NCBI RefSeq assembly: GCF_001989455.1
Contig: NZ_CP018346.1
Span: forward strand, 1,488,001-1,552,000
DNA: 64,000 bases
From: Prochlorococcus sp. RS04
Lineage (GTDB): Bacteria > Cyanobacteriota > Cyanobacteriia > PCC-6307 > Cyanobiaceae
Reading direction: 5' to 3'
The notes beneath the pieces were generated by a model. That model was not told the DNA's origin. It searched no databases and worked only from the letters and a program-made list of their open reading frames with translations. The position numbers and the translations under genes were made by a program. Shown piece by piece: positions 41,461 to 49,551 of the stretch (position 1 is its first letter; each line of letters begins with the position of its first letter).

Positions 41461-41736
41461 TTAAGCAGTTTGATCTTTGATAATTATCATTAAATTACCA
41501 TTTGCTTGATAATTTTTATTAGGAGGATTTATTTGATTTTTAATTAAAAAAATAAAAGTATAAATCAACGGTAGAAGTAATGATGAAGCAGCAACTAAAG
41601 CGATTATTTGGTTTAACTTAATATATGGTTTTTTTACGAGATCCTCTCCGCATAATCCACAAATCAAATTTCCTTTTAAGGATTGTTTTTGAAATTGATA
41701 TTTAGGATTGCAATATGGGCAATAATATCGAACCAT
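41461..41736 (-). CDS. zinc-ribbon plus membrane-span protein
   Basis: A 91-residue protein. The N-terminal half has paired CxxC motifs (CPYC and CGLC), consistent with a small zinc ribbon. It is followed by a hydrophobic span at about residues 45-68 and a polar tail. Function is unknown; the combination suggests a membrane-bound metal- or nucleic-acid-binding adaptor. Convergent with the preceding small gene. Confidence 0.75.
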   Translation of the reverse strand: MVRYYCPYCNPKYQFQKQSLKGNLICGLCGEDLVKKPYIKLNQIIALVAASSLLLPLIYTFIFLIKNQINPPNKNYQANGNLMIIIKDQTA

Positions 41737-41793
41737 TTTTAAATTTTATTGTTTTAATCATTATCTATAAAACTGGAAGAAAGTCATCTTAAT

Positions 41794-41822
41794 AAAAAAA
41801 AGAGGGCTTATTAAAGCCCTCT
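41794..41822 (-). terminator. Rho-independent terminator
   Basis: A nine-base-pair hairpin AGAGGGCTT / AAGCCCTCT with a four-base loop (41801-41822). On the minus strand it is followed by seven T, on the plus strand by four. It is therefore best read as ending a minus-strand transcript. No protein gene on that strand lies just upstream, which points to the structured RNA described next. Confidence 0.85.
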
Positions 41823-42008
41823 TTTATCTCTTACTTATATTTTTTACTGAAGTTAATAACGCACCTAAATCATGGATCCTTGTTGCTAACTTCTATTAAG
41901 CTAATGCTCACCAAAATTAACTAATTGTCTTTAACTGGGGCAAAAACTCTAGAATTAAGCTTGTTTCTTAAAGGGCACCTAAACGATGCAGAAGAAGGAA
42001 GCTTAGAC
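41794..42008 (-). ncRNA. candidate structured RNA with two homologous hairpins
   Basis: Two long hairpins, 41849-41893 and 41956-42005, have the same plan: seven base pairs, one mismatch, one weak pair and then three to five more pairs. Stem sequences differ between them, yet the loops share GCACCTAAAnnATG (41861-41874 and 41975-41988, plus-strand sense). Transcription on the minus strand would end at the adjacent terminator, with a TATTAA box just before the first hairpin. A plus-strand reading is also possible, with a TATATT at 41836-41841 placed seven bases before the first stem. No open reading frame fits. It does not resemble tmRNA, RNase P RNA or 6S RNA as I know them. Confidence 0.5.
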
Positions 42009-42296
42009 ATTAATAAAAAATAATTGGAGCAGTTAATTAAATTAGTTCGGTTTATTCCGAAATTTCAGGCAGGCTATCGATCATTTTGAAAGACCTCCTA
42101 GAACTCAACAATATAAAATTAGGAAAATATCTCACTAAAGACAATCCGTTTTTATACGCATTGCTTTTTAATTAAAAATGTCCGAGAGTAGTAATCAATC
42201 GTACTAATTTTTTTGAGGTATTTTTAGTAAGTTTTGCTTATTTCTTTTGATATTTAATTCGACTATCTTAATTTTAAATAATTGAGGTTATCTTTT

Positions 42297-42452
42297 ATGA
42301 AGCAGTCGAAAGAAGTTAGTAAAACTGATGAATCTAATCCTGTAGATGAATATTTTCAATGTCTCTCATATTGCGATATTCACCCAAAAGGAATAGATAA
42401 TGACTGTGAGGTCATTTGTATGGAAAGACATTTAAAAGCCAACTATTGGTAA
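42297..42452 (+). CDS. small four-cysteine protein
   Basis: A 51-residue protein with a TTGAGG ribosome-binding site nine bases before its ATG. The C-terminal part has two Cys pairs, FQCLSYC and DCEVIC, spaced like a helical-hairpin of the C-x3-C type. I recall similar short cyanobacterial proteins but cannot name a function. Convergent with the WD40 gene, 17 bases away. The preceding 42009-42296 interval holds a short hairpin (42046-42061) and a weak hairpin with T-run at 42188-42213; I see no other gene in it. Confidence 0.75.
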   Translation: MKQSKEVSKTDESNPVDEYFQCLSYCDIHPKGIDNDCEVICMERHLKANYW

Positions 42453-42469
42453 TTATAAATTTCTACTTT

Positions 42470-43543
42470 TTACTTAAATCCCTTTGAAAAAAGGTTAGTA
42501 CGAACTTTAAATTTCCATACATTTACAACACCTTTTGCATTAACTGCTGCAAGTGCACAATCATCAGGTCTCCAAGATATTGCCCCTACTAAATCTCCAG
42601 CGAATGCCGCCCCAACGGGATCACCATTGCCGTCATTCTTTAGGAAACTTGCGACAACAGAACCATCCCTAGATCCTGAGGCTACGAGCATACCTTTATT
42701 TGAAAAGGCTAGGCTCGAAATGGGTTCTGTATGGTGACATAGCTCTCCTGGCATAGTCCCTTCTGGACCATTTCCTATAAAGCTCCAAACTGTAATTCTT
42801 TCACTGCCACTAGTTGCTAATAATTTTCCGCTGTCATCAAAAGAAAGATGACTTGGTTTACCAGGGTATCCAGTCATTTCGGCATCCATTCCTGTTGATC
42901 TTCTCCAAAAATGAACAGAATTGTCTTGACTCCCACAGGCGACTATATCTCCATCGGGGCTTAATTCCATAGATACCAATGATCCTTGCCATTCGAGTTT
43001 TTGATTCGTTTTATTATTAACTATGTCAAAGAATGTCACTCTTCCATAGCAAGCAGTTGCTAGCTCATTTTTATTTGACCACGTTATTGCACTTACTGTG
43101 CTCGGATGGTCTTCCGAGATCCATTTCTCTTCACCAATTTCATTAAAAACATATACTTTTTTTGAGGAAGCTATGGCAAGAAATAAACCGTCATTAGACC
43201 ACTTGAGGTGTTCTACCCAACCTTTGCCAAGATCAAGTGTTTTAATAACTTTACCTTCATGGCAATTACAAATTTGAACATTTCCATCCTGACCTGATGA
43301 TGCAAAAATTTCACCCTCTGGATGAATTGCCATTGCTAGTAGACCACCAGAGTGAGTATTTTCTTTTTTCCAAATAATTTTTCCAGTATCTCCTTCGAAT
43401 GCAAAAATACCACCTGCTACGTCACCAACAATAAATTGTTTTCCTTTAAGAGCCCAACCACATGCTATGGCGTAATCGTTAACTTCAGCAGTCCATCCTT
43501 CATGGAACATGCCTCTTGGGCTAAATGGTTCTATATCAGGCAT
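42470..43543 (-). CDS. WD40-repeat beta-propeller protein
   Basis: A 357-residue protein made almost entirely of WD40 repeats, recognisable by ASSGQDGNVQIC, ACGSQDNSVHFW, ATSGSERITVW and ASGSRDGSVV at about 40-residue intervals. It probably forms one seven-bladed propeller used as a docking platform. Its start overlaps the end of the CobW gene by 13 bases, so the two are translated together. The partner is unknown, but the operon suggests a zinc-delivery role. Confidence 0.93.
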   Translation of the reverse strand: MPDIEPFSPRGMFHEGWTAEVNDYAIACGWALKGKQFIVGDVAGGIFAFEGDTGKIIWKKENTHSGGLLAMAIHPEGEIFASSGQDGNVQICNCHEGKVIKTLDLGKGWVEHLKWSNDGLFLAIASSKKVYVFNEIGEEKWISEDHPSTVSAITWSNKNELATACYGRVTFFDIVNNKTNQKLEWQGSLVSMELSPDGDIVACGSQDNSVHFWRRSTGMDAEMTGYPGKPSHLSFDDSGKLLATSGSERITVWSFIGNGPEGTMPGELCHHTEPISSLAFSNKGMLVASGSRDGSVVASFLKNDGNGDPVGAAFAGDLVGAISWRPDDCALAAVNAKGVVNVWKFKVRTNLFSKGFK

Positions 43544-44880
43544 TTATCAAAGCCTTCTTGCATCTCTTTCTCATTTAAATTTCTACCGATAAAAACAAGT
43601 TGATTTCTACGAGGTTCGTTACCCCATTCTTTATCAGGTTGTGCAGTAAATAACATGTGAACTCCCTGGAAAACTATTCTCCTTGGGTTACCTGAGTAAC
43701 TTATGAAACCTTTAGTTCTGAATATATCCACTCCTTTTTCTGATAGAAGTCTTCCCATCCAAGTATTTAGTTTTTCTGGGTCAACATCTCCAAAACGCTC
43801 TATAGCAATTGAGCCTACTTCATCATCATGTTCGTGCTCTGCTTGCCAGAATCTTTCAGTATTAAATGGAATCTCTTTATTTTCGCCACTTTTAATGACT
43901 TTCATATTGAATTCTTCAGCAGTATGCTGTGTAAACAAACCTATTTTTGTTGGTTTTTCTATGTTCAGGATGAAGGATTTATTTCCTTTATCCTCCAATT
44001 TGAGATTTATATGTTCTCCATATGGGATAGTATTTCCAGGATCTAAACTATTAGCTTTTTCTGCATAAAGTCTCACAGAGGATTCAGCACCATCTTTAAG
44101 TTCCTCTTCACTCTCTCCTTGGTTAGCGAGGGCTACTAAGGACATTTCTGGATCGGGTCCTTCTTCTAGCATTAATTCATATTTACCTGCATCAAGATCG
44201 TAAACACCTGTCCATTCAAAAGGATATTCTGGTTCAAGGAATGTTGGCCTGCGTTTAAGGATCTGATCAAGATCAAATGCACTTAGATTTAAGACTGTTT
44301 CAATTGGTACTTTGGCATTCTCGGCTCTAATAATGCGAGTCATTCGATTCATATCTCTCAATCTTGATTCAAGGGTATCTAATGCATCATCAGAGACTAA
44401 ATCAGTTTTATTAAGGACAAGAACATCTGCAAATGCCACTTGTTCTGAACTTTCTTCACTCCTGCCTAGCTGTTGATCAATATGTGCAGCATCAACTAAA
44501 GTCACAATTCCATCAAGAGTAAATTCAGAACTAATCTCTTCATCCATGAAAAAAGTCTGAGCAACTGGGCCTGGATCTGCTAATCCTGTAGTTTCCACTA
44601 AAACATAGTCAAACTTATCTCTTCTTTTCATAAGGTTGCCAAGGACTCTTATTAAATCACCGCGAACAGTACAACAAATGCACCCGTTTGACATCTCAAA
44701 TACTTCTTCATCGGCATTAATTACGAGACCTTGATCTATACCTACTTCACCGTATTCATTCTCTATTACGGCTATTCTTTTCCCGTGCTCTTCACTTAAA
44801 ATTCTATTAAGCAAAGTAGTCTTCCCTGAACCTAAGAAGCCAGTGAGGATGGTTACGGGAACTTTATCTTTGATGCTCAT
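43531..44880 (-). CDS. CobW/COG0523 metal-chaperone GTPase
   Basis: A 449-residue P-loop GTPase with Walker A GFLGSGKTTLLNRIL, ENEYGEVGID, the metal-binding CICC in GCICCTVRGDL, VETTGLADPGP and NKTD. A long middle insertion (about 215-300) and the C-terminal CobW domain follow. Family members load zinc or other metals into client enzymes. The location next to znu genes favours zinc over cobalt. A 77-base gap follows znuA on the same strand. Confidence 0.93.
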   Translation of the reverse strand: MSIKDKVPVTILTGFLGSGKTTLLNRILSEEHGKRIAVIENEYGEVGIDQGLVINADEEVFEMSNGCICCTVRGDLIRVLGNLMKRRDKFDYVLVETTGLADPGPVAQTFFMDEEISSEFTLDGIVTLVDAAHIDQQLGRSEESSEQVAFADVLVLNKTDLVSDDALDTLESRLRDMNRMTRIIRAENAKVPIETVLNLSAFDLDQILKRRPTFLEPEYPFEWTGVYDLDAGKYELMLEEGPDPEMSLVALANQGESEEELKDGAESSVRLYAEKANSLDPGNTIPYGEHINLKLEDKGNKSFILNIEKPTKIGLFTQHTAEEFNMKVIKSGENKEIPFNTERFWQAEHEHDDEVGSIAIERFGDVDPEKLNTWMGRLLSEKGVDIFRTKGFISYSGNPRRIVFQGVHMLFTAQPDKEWGNEPRRNQLVFIGRNLNEKEMQEGFDKCLI

Positions 44881-44932
44881 TTACTGATTTTTACTATATA
44901 AACAATAGTTTAATAATAGTAATAATAAAAAA

Positions 44933-44947
44933 TGAAAACCGTTTTTA
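44933..44947 (-). promoter_or_regulatory. possible degenerate Zur-type palindrome upstream of cobW
   Basis: TGAAAAC-C-GTTTTTA is an imperfect 7-1-7 inverted repeat, the spacing used by cyanobacterial Zur, located 53-67 bases upstream of the CobW start. Its half-site departs from the TGATAAT type seen at 46491. It may therefore be chance or part of a weak terminator after znuA. Confidence 0.3.
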
Positions 44948-44957
44948 TTAGAAAAAT

Positions 44958-46466
44958 TTAATCTGAAAGTTTGTACCATTCAGACTCAAGATTGGAGCCA
45001 GATTCTTTATCACAACTTCCACCTAATGAATCAACAATTGTACAAGTATTGTGAACAGCTACTGAAACAGTATTACCATCCATCATCAATCCATCAACAA
45101 ATATTTGATCAGGAGAAATAGGAATAGAACTTTGTCTGCTTAGATTTCTTAACAGTTTGGAAGCAGGTTTTTGCTCTGGGAAAAGAGCCAAAACATTATC
45201 TTCTTTAAGTTCTTTAAGTACAGACTTTATATTTTCCGGTCTTAAGCTTGAGGAGTCTCCAAGAAAGTCAAGTAAACTAATGGTTTCAAAACCAAAAGCA
45301 TCACCGTAGTATTCCATCGCCTTGTGTTTAGACACAATTACTCTGTTCTCCTCAGGAATGGAGCCTACTTGTTCGACGATCCAACTATCCAAGTCTTCCA
45401 AGATAGAATCAGCCTTTTCAAATCTTTCATTAATTTGCTTTCTTATGCTTCTCTTAGAAGCATCCTTCTTTAAACTTTCGTTTATAATGTTTCCCATTTT
45501 TATAATGTTATGAGGATCATGCCAGACATGAGGATCTAGTCCTCCATGATCATGATGATGATGCCCCTCTCCTTCATCTGGTACTTGTGCTATCGGCTCT
45601 ACATCACTATTCAATGCGTCTTTAAAAAAGTGCTCATTTGCCTCAAACTCAAAAGGCATGTGTTCAGTAAAGAATGTATATTGACCATCTTCTTTAATTT
45701 CCACGTTGAAAACTGTGCTTTCTTTTCGTTGATCAAAGTTAAGCACAAAAGCTTTATTACTTGCTGTAAGAGTCCCATTATTATTTCTCTTTGTTGAGAA
45801 TCTAGATCCTAATAGTTCTTTAGCTAAATCTTCCGATCCCTCTATGTCATTAGATTTTAGAATTACCATTTTCATTGCAGGATCTGCATATTCGCCATCA
45901 ACTTTTGCGAATGACCATTTGTAGGATCCTTTAGATAACTGGAATTTACCTGCCCATTCAAAAGCTCCTTCAGCGTGGTCATCATGTCCACCATGATCTG
46001 AGTGATCGTCATGACCTCCATGATCAGAGTGGTTATCTACCTTAGCTGAATGTTCAGCGTGATCATCATGTCCCGAATGATCAGAGTGGTCATCTACTTC
46101 TATTGCGCTAACACCTATAACAACTGTTTGCTTTTTGCTTTCCCAATTTCTCATACTTGGAGTCATTTCTTTACCAAGAGTGAATACTTTATCGGCGTTA
46201 TTAAGTAATTGAGCTTGTCTTGGATTGATCTTAAAGTCATGAACATCCTGCTTTCTATCTACTAAGCATGTAACCTCGTCTGAAGGTAATGCAATTGATT
46301 TAACTAAATCACAAACTAGTGGTTCTACTGCTACGTAAGACTTTTCCTTAGCCAAAACATCCTGCCCAAAACCAGAAAATATTATTGTTCCTGCTATCAC
46401 GGAATTTTTGATTATTGAATTACTTGAATTTTTTTTATTTGTTAAAAGTCTTTTCAAAATTGACAT
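44958..46466 (-). CDS. znuA: zinc ABC transporter binding protein with inserted domain
   Basis: A 502-residue ZnuA-like protein with a signal region (to about residue 40). Its metal ligands lie in QDVHDFKINP and DPHVWHDPHNI. Between the two lobes is a large insertion: a His/Asp-rich loop (about 126-164), a roughly 120-residue domain starting FEWAGKFQLSKGSYKW, and a second loop GHHHHDHGG (301-309). Usual ZnuA proteins are near 300 residues with only a His loop. The domain is probably a separate periplasmic metal-handling module. Confidence 0.92.
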   Translation of the reverse strand: MSILKRLLTNKKNSSNSIIKNSVIAGTIIFSGFGQDVLAKEKSYVAVEPLVCDLVKSIALPSDEVTCLVDRKQDVHDFKINPRQAQLLNNADKVFTLGKEMTPSMRNWESKKQTVVIGVSAIEVDDHSDHSGHDDHAEHSAKVDNHSDHGGHDDHSDHGGHDDHAEGAFEWAGKFQLSKGSYKWSFAKVDGEYADPAMKMVILKSNDIEGSEDLAKELLGSRFSTKRNNNGTLTASNKAFVLNFDQRKESTVFNVEIKEDGQYTFFTEHMPFEFEANEHFFKDALNSDVEPIAQVPDEGEGHHHHDHGGLDPHVWHDPHNIIKMGNIINESLKKDASKRSIRKQINERFEKADSILEDLDSWIVEQVGSIPEENRVIVSKHKAMEYYGDAFGFETISLLDFLGDSSSLRPENIKSVLKELKEDNVLALFPEQKPASKLLRNLSRQSSIPISPDQIFVDGLMMDGNTVSVAVHNTCTIVDSLGGSCDKESGSNLESEWYKLSD

Positions 46467-46490
46467 AAAAAATTATTAAATACTTAAAAA

Positions 46491-46505
46491 TGATAATCAT
46501 TTTCA
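46491..46505. promoter_or_regulatory. Zur box between znuA and znuC
   Basis: TGATAAT-C-ATTTTCA is a 7-1-7 inverted repeat differing at one base from the cyanobacterial Zur consensus TGATAATnATTATCA. It lies 25 bases from the znuA start and 98 bases from the znuC start, inside their shared divergent promoter. A Fur site has a related sequence, but the neighbouring genes point to zinc. Confidence 0.8.
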
Positions 46506-46602
46506 TTATACATAGCAAGTAAAAGTATCAAATGTTATGAAAATAATACGCAACTTGTATTATTGGTAAGCTTGTAAAGTGACTTTTTTAAAAGATTAAT
46601 TA

Positions 46603-47373
46603 ATGGCTACTTTAGTCGCTGAAAATTTAACCTTTGCATACTCAAAAAAAAGTAAGCCAGTTTTGAATAAGGTATCGGTTGAGATTAAACCTGGAACTCT
46701 AACAGCGTTAGTTGGCCCAAATGGCGCAGGTAAATCAACTCTTTTGAGAATTTTGCAAGGACAAAATACTCCAGATAAAGGCGAAATAAAAATTGATGGT
46801 GAAAATTTATATAGATCTAGAGCTCTTGTGGCACTTATGCCTCAAAGAAGTTCTATGAATTGGAAGTTCCCCATCACAGTTGAAAAATTGATATCTCTTG
46901 GTCAAATAAAGTATTCAAAATCAAGAAGTAATAACCCATTTCAAATTAAGACTCTTCTAGCATATCCTAATTCATGGATTAATAAATGTTGTGAATTAGA
47001 GGCGACAATGCAGAGAGTAGGCATTGCAAGTTTGGCGAATAGAAGACTCGATTCTCTTTCAGGAGGACAGCAGCAAAGAGCTCTATTAGCAAAAACTCTT
47101 ATGTCCCCGGCAAAAATATTTCTTTTAGATGAACCTTGTGCAGCTTTGGACCCACCTGCGAAGGAGGATTTTCTTAAAATTGTTCGTCAACTTGCCGATG
47201 CCGGACTTTCTTTGCTCGTAAGTAGCCATGATTGGGGCGATTCTTTAAATAACTATGATCAAGTAATCGTTCTTGATAAAAGTGTTTTGGCAGTTGGTAG
47301 TCCTGACCAAATACAAGATAAATTAGAAGCAATAAACATTAGCTCTATAAACGAAAATAATTTCTGTGATTAG
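46603..47373 (+). CDS. znuC: zinc ABC transporter ATPase
   Basis: A 256-residue ABC ATPase with Walker A VGPNGAGKST, signature LSGGQQQRALLAK, Walker B KIFLLDEPCAALDP and switch His in SSHDWGD. It resembles the metal-importer ATPase class (MntB/ZnuC). Between Walker A and the signature is a slightly extended loop (about 105-130). It is divergent from znuA and followed by the convergent regulator gene. Confidence 0.93.
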   Translation: MATLVAENLTFAYSKKSKPVLNKVSVEIKPGTLTALVGPNGAGKSTLLRILQGQNTPDKGEIKIDGENLYRSRALVALMPQRSSMNWKFPITVEKLISLGQIKYSKSRSNNPFQIKTLLAYPNSWINKCCELEATMQRVGIASLANRRLDSLSGGQQQRALLAKTLMSPAKIFLLDEPCAALDPPAKEDFLKIVRQLADAGLSLLVSSHDWGDSLNNYDQVIVLDKSVLAVGSPDQIQDKLEAINISSINENNFCD

Positions 47374-47386
47374 AGAATGTTACTTT

Positions 47387-47821
47387 TTAATTCTGAGCTT
47401 GATAACAGTTTTGGCAAAGCCCGAAATACTCCAGGGTATGAAACAACAATTGGAATTTCTTTGGATTTGTTTTGGGTGTATGAATATCTTTTACCGGGCA
47501 TCCTTCCATTTTTGATGTCTCACCACATTGAACACAGGTCAAATGATGAATATCTCTATCTACGGGAGTGTAAAGAACCTCTCCAGTTGGGAGATGTCTA
47601 GAACGTATTAAGCCATGCTTTATCAGAACTTGAAGATTCCTGTAAACAGTCGTCAGTCCCATAGCCTTTCCGCTTTCTATCAATTGTCTATGCAACTCTT
47701 GACCAGTCAATTCATCCTCGCATTTATTAAGTTCTTCAAGAAGTTGTTCTTGTCTTTTGGTAATGTCAGACTTAGTTACCATTGTTTCCGAAATCTTTTT
47801 TTGTCCCGTATTTTTGATCAT
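47387..47821 (-). CDS. zur: Fur-family regulator, probably Zur
   Basis: A 144-residue Fur-family repressor. It has the winged helix GLTTVYRNLQVLIKHGLI, the metal-binding HHLTCVQCGETSKME and a C-terminal CQNC; the two CxxC pairs form the structural zinc site. Context (znuABC and a Zur box) indicates zinc-responsive control. It occupies the gap between znuC and znuB on the opposite strand. An ATG at 47782 is an alternative start that would leave more room for its promoter before znuB. Confidence 0.9.
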   Translation of the reverse strand: MIKNTGQKKISETMVTKSDITKRQEQLLEELNKCEDELTGQELHRQLIESGKAMGLTTVYRNLQVLIKHGLIRSRHLPTGEVLYTPVDRDIHHLTCVQCGETSKMEGCPVKDIHTPKTNPKKFQLLFHTLEYFGLCQNCYQAQN

Positions 47822-47838
47822 ACCGAATCATTCGAATA

Positions 47839-48624
47839 ATGTCTTTTATTAATAACAACTGGTGGCTGGTTCCATTAATAATAACTATATTCTCTGGGAT
47901 TTTATGCCCAGCTATGGGAACTGTATTAATCACGCATAAGAGATTATTACAAGTTAATTTAATCTCTCATTGTGTGTTGCCTGGACTTGCTCTCGCATTA
48001 GCGCTTGGAATTCACCCCTCAATTGGTGGTGTTATAAGTGGTCTTCTGGGCTCAGTAATTGCGGAAAGTTTAACTAATAGAAAAAGTGAAAATTATGAAG
48101 CAGTTATGAATACTATTCTCGCTGGAATGCTTGGATTTGGGGTCCTTATAATCCCTTTACTCGGAATAAGGATTGATTTGGAGGCAGTATTATTTGGCGA
48201 TTTATTGACAGCAAATTTTGGAGATTTACTGAGAACAATTATTGCTTTTTTAGTATTTATACTTTTAATGACTTTTGGATATGAAAAAGTTGTTTATGTG
48301 GGATTGGATCCAGAAGGTGCATCCGCGAGCGGTATAAACGTTTCTTTATTGAATCTTGCTTTGAGTTTAACAACGGCATTAGTAATTGTAAGTTCAATGT
48401 CAGCAGTGGGAGTAATTCTCGTTATTGCTCTTCTTTCTACCCCAACACTGTTAGGGCTTAATAAGGCTCATAGTTTAAGAATTGCAATGATGAGGTCTTC
48501 ATTTTTTGGATTATGTATCTCACTTTTGGGCTTTATTCTCTCTATAGTCTTTAATTTGTCGCCTGGACCTGCAATTAGTGTTATTTGTGTCGCATCTCTT
48601 TTGATTCCTAAACTTCGTAAATAA
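47839..48624 (+). CDS. znuB: zinc ABC transporter permease
   Basis: A 261-residue membrane permease of the ABC-3 (metal) family with about eight helices. It contains GTVLITHKRLLQVNLISHCVLPGLALALALG and LGSVIAE, typical of this class. A short palindrome CGAATCATTCG (47824-47834) stands just before its ATG; its role is unclear. znuC is separated from it by zur on the other strand, and an independent promoter is probable. Confidence 0.93.
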   Translation: MSFINNNWWLVPLIITIFSGILCPAMGTVLITHKRLLQVNLISHCVLPGLALALALGIHPSIGGVISGLLGSVIAESLTNRKSENYEAVMNTILAGMLGFGVLIIPLLGIRIDLEAVLFGDLLTANFGDLLRTIIAFLVFILLMTFGYEKVVYVGLDPEGASASGINVSLLNLALSLTTALVIVSSMSAVGVILVIALLSTPTLLGLNKAHSLRIAMMRSSFFGLCISLLGFILSIVFNLSPGPAISVICVASLLIPKLRK

Positions 48625-48771
48625 TTAAATCTTAAATGTCCAATCAGAGTTCAATGCTTGAGCTTCTGGATTGTTTTTTAAAGCTAATTCCATAGCCTCT
48701 TTTTTATTATTAGCTATAACAACTTCATCAAATTCCTTTCCATTTTTTTTGAGACTTACTTTGAAACGCAT
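48625..48771 (-). CDS. 48-residue conserved small protein
   Basis: Encodes a 48-residue protein beginning MRFKVSLKKNGKEFDEVVIA and containing NNKKEAMELALKNNPEA. The alternating strand then amphipathic helix suggests a compact beta-alpha fold. Coding is supported by clean composition and by its stop abutting the znuB stop tail to tail. Function is unknown. Confidence 0.7.
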   Translation of the reverse strand: MRFKVSLKKNGKEFDEVVIANNKKEAMELALKNNPEAQALNSDWTFKI

Positions 48772-48854
48772 AAAAATTTTTTAATTAATCAAAAGTTAAC
48801 CACTAAGCAAATAGATTTAAATACTTTTAAAAGTTAATTGATGAAATAGAAACT

Positions 48855-49103
48855 TTAGTTATTTTGAAGTTTTTCTACTACAGATTCTTTCTCAATTTTA
48901 GCTACATCTTGTAATCCATTAGCATCAAACCAAGGAGCGTTTTCCCAATTAAATCCTTCACCAAACGTATTATCGGGAGCAGCTACGTACCAGTGACATG
49001 AAGAATCGGGAACATCTACAGCACATTTTGACCAGTCAGCTTCCCACTGTGGAACTTGTACCCACATCACAGATGCTAATAAAAAAGAAAAAATAAAATT
49101 CAT
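48855..49103 (-). CDS. secreted Trp-rich small protein
   Basis: An 82-residue protein with a short signal-like N-terminus (residues 1-14) and a mature part rich in Trp (WEADWSKCAV, CHWYVAAPDN, NWENAPWFDANG). Two Cys could form a disulfide in an exported compartment. Function is unknown. Confidence 0.72.
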   Translation of the reverse strand: MNFIFSFLLASVMWVQVPQWEADWSKCAVDVPDSSCHWYVAAPDNTFGEGFNWENAPWFDANGLQDVAKIEKESVVEKLQNN

Positions 49104-49112
49104 AATTATCGG

Positions 49113-49256
49113 TTAGCAAAATTTTGAAAGATTTTTTTCACATTCTTTCTTTCTTTTCTTCCAGTAATTCTCAAGTATTTGATATTTATGCTTATTTTTG
49201 AATTGACTTAAATGAATATTATTCTGATTAAGAACTGAAGTATTTTTGATTTTCAT
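49113..49256 (-). CDS. possible 47-residue basic protein
   Basis: An open frame from ATG with a highly basic C-terminal half (YWKKRKKECEKNLSKFC). It ends nine bases before the start of the secreted Trp-rich gene, so the two could be one transcript. No family is recognised; its small size makes it uncertain. Confidence 0.4.
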   Translation of the reverse strand: MKIKNTSVLNQNNIHLSQFKNKHKYQILENYWKKRKKECEKNLSKFC

Positions 49257-49332
49257 GACTCAAGCTGTCTACGTAGAACATATTTAAGACACTTTATAGA
49301 TTTTTTGAAGTGAATTTATACTTAATTTTGTC

Positions 49333-49467
49333 TTACTTTTGTGTAGGTAAGTATTTTTCGGGATTATTTTCAATATAAGTAAGCGAATATTTGACAATAC
49401 CTACTATTACTGAAAAAAGAGCAATTGCCGAAATAAGAAAAATGATTTTTTTGTAAATGCTTTTCAT
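49333..49467 (-). CDS. possible 44-residue single-span protein
   Basis: Encodes KSIYKKIIFLISAIALF then a short polar tail, i.e. one transmembrane helix with a basic N-terminal side. The frame stays open upstream to a TTG at 49509 that would add 14 residues. Single-span proteins of this size are abundant in this region; function unknown. Confidence 0.5.
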   Translation of the reverse strand: MKSIYKKIIFLISAIALFSVIVGIVKYSLTYIENNPEKYLPTQK

Positions 49468-49551
49468 TAATTTTTTATGTTTTTGATTATTTTTTTCATC
49501 AACGCCCAATTTTTCTGAAAGATTTAAATAATTAGTAATTTATACTGTAGC

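Noticed and set aside
41794-42240. tmRNA, RNase P RNA or 6S RNA in the structured interval
   Set aside because: No tRNA-like T arm or tag peptide, none of the RNase P core sequences, and no end-to-end pairing of the 6S type could be found.
47824-47834. CGAATCATTCG as a second Zur box
   Set aside because: A neat palindrome before znuB, but the half-site does not match the TGATAAT type; it is noted in the znuB entry only.
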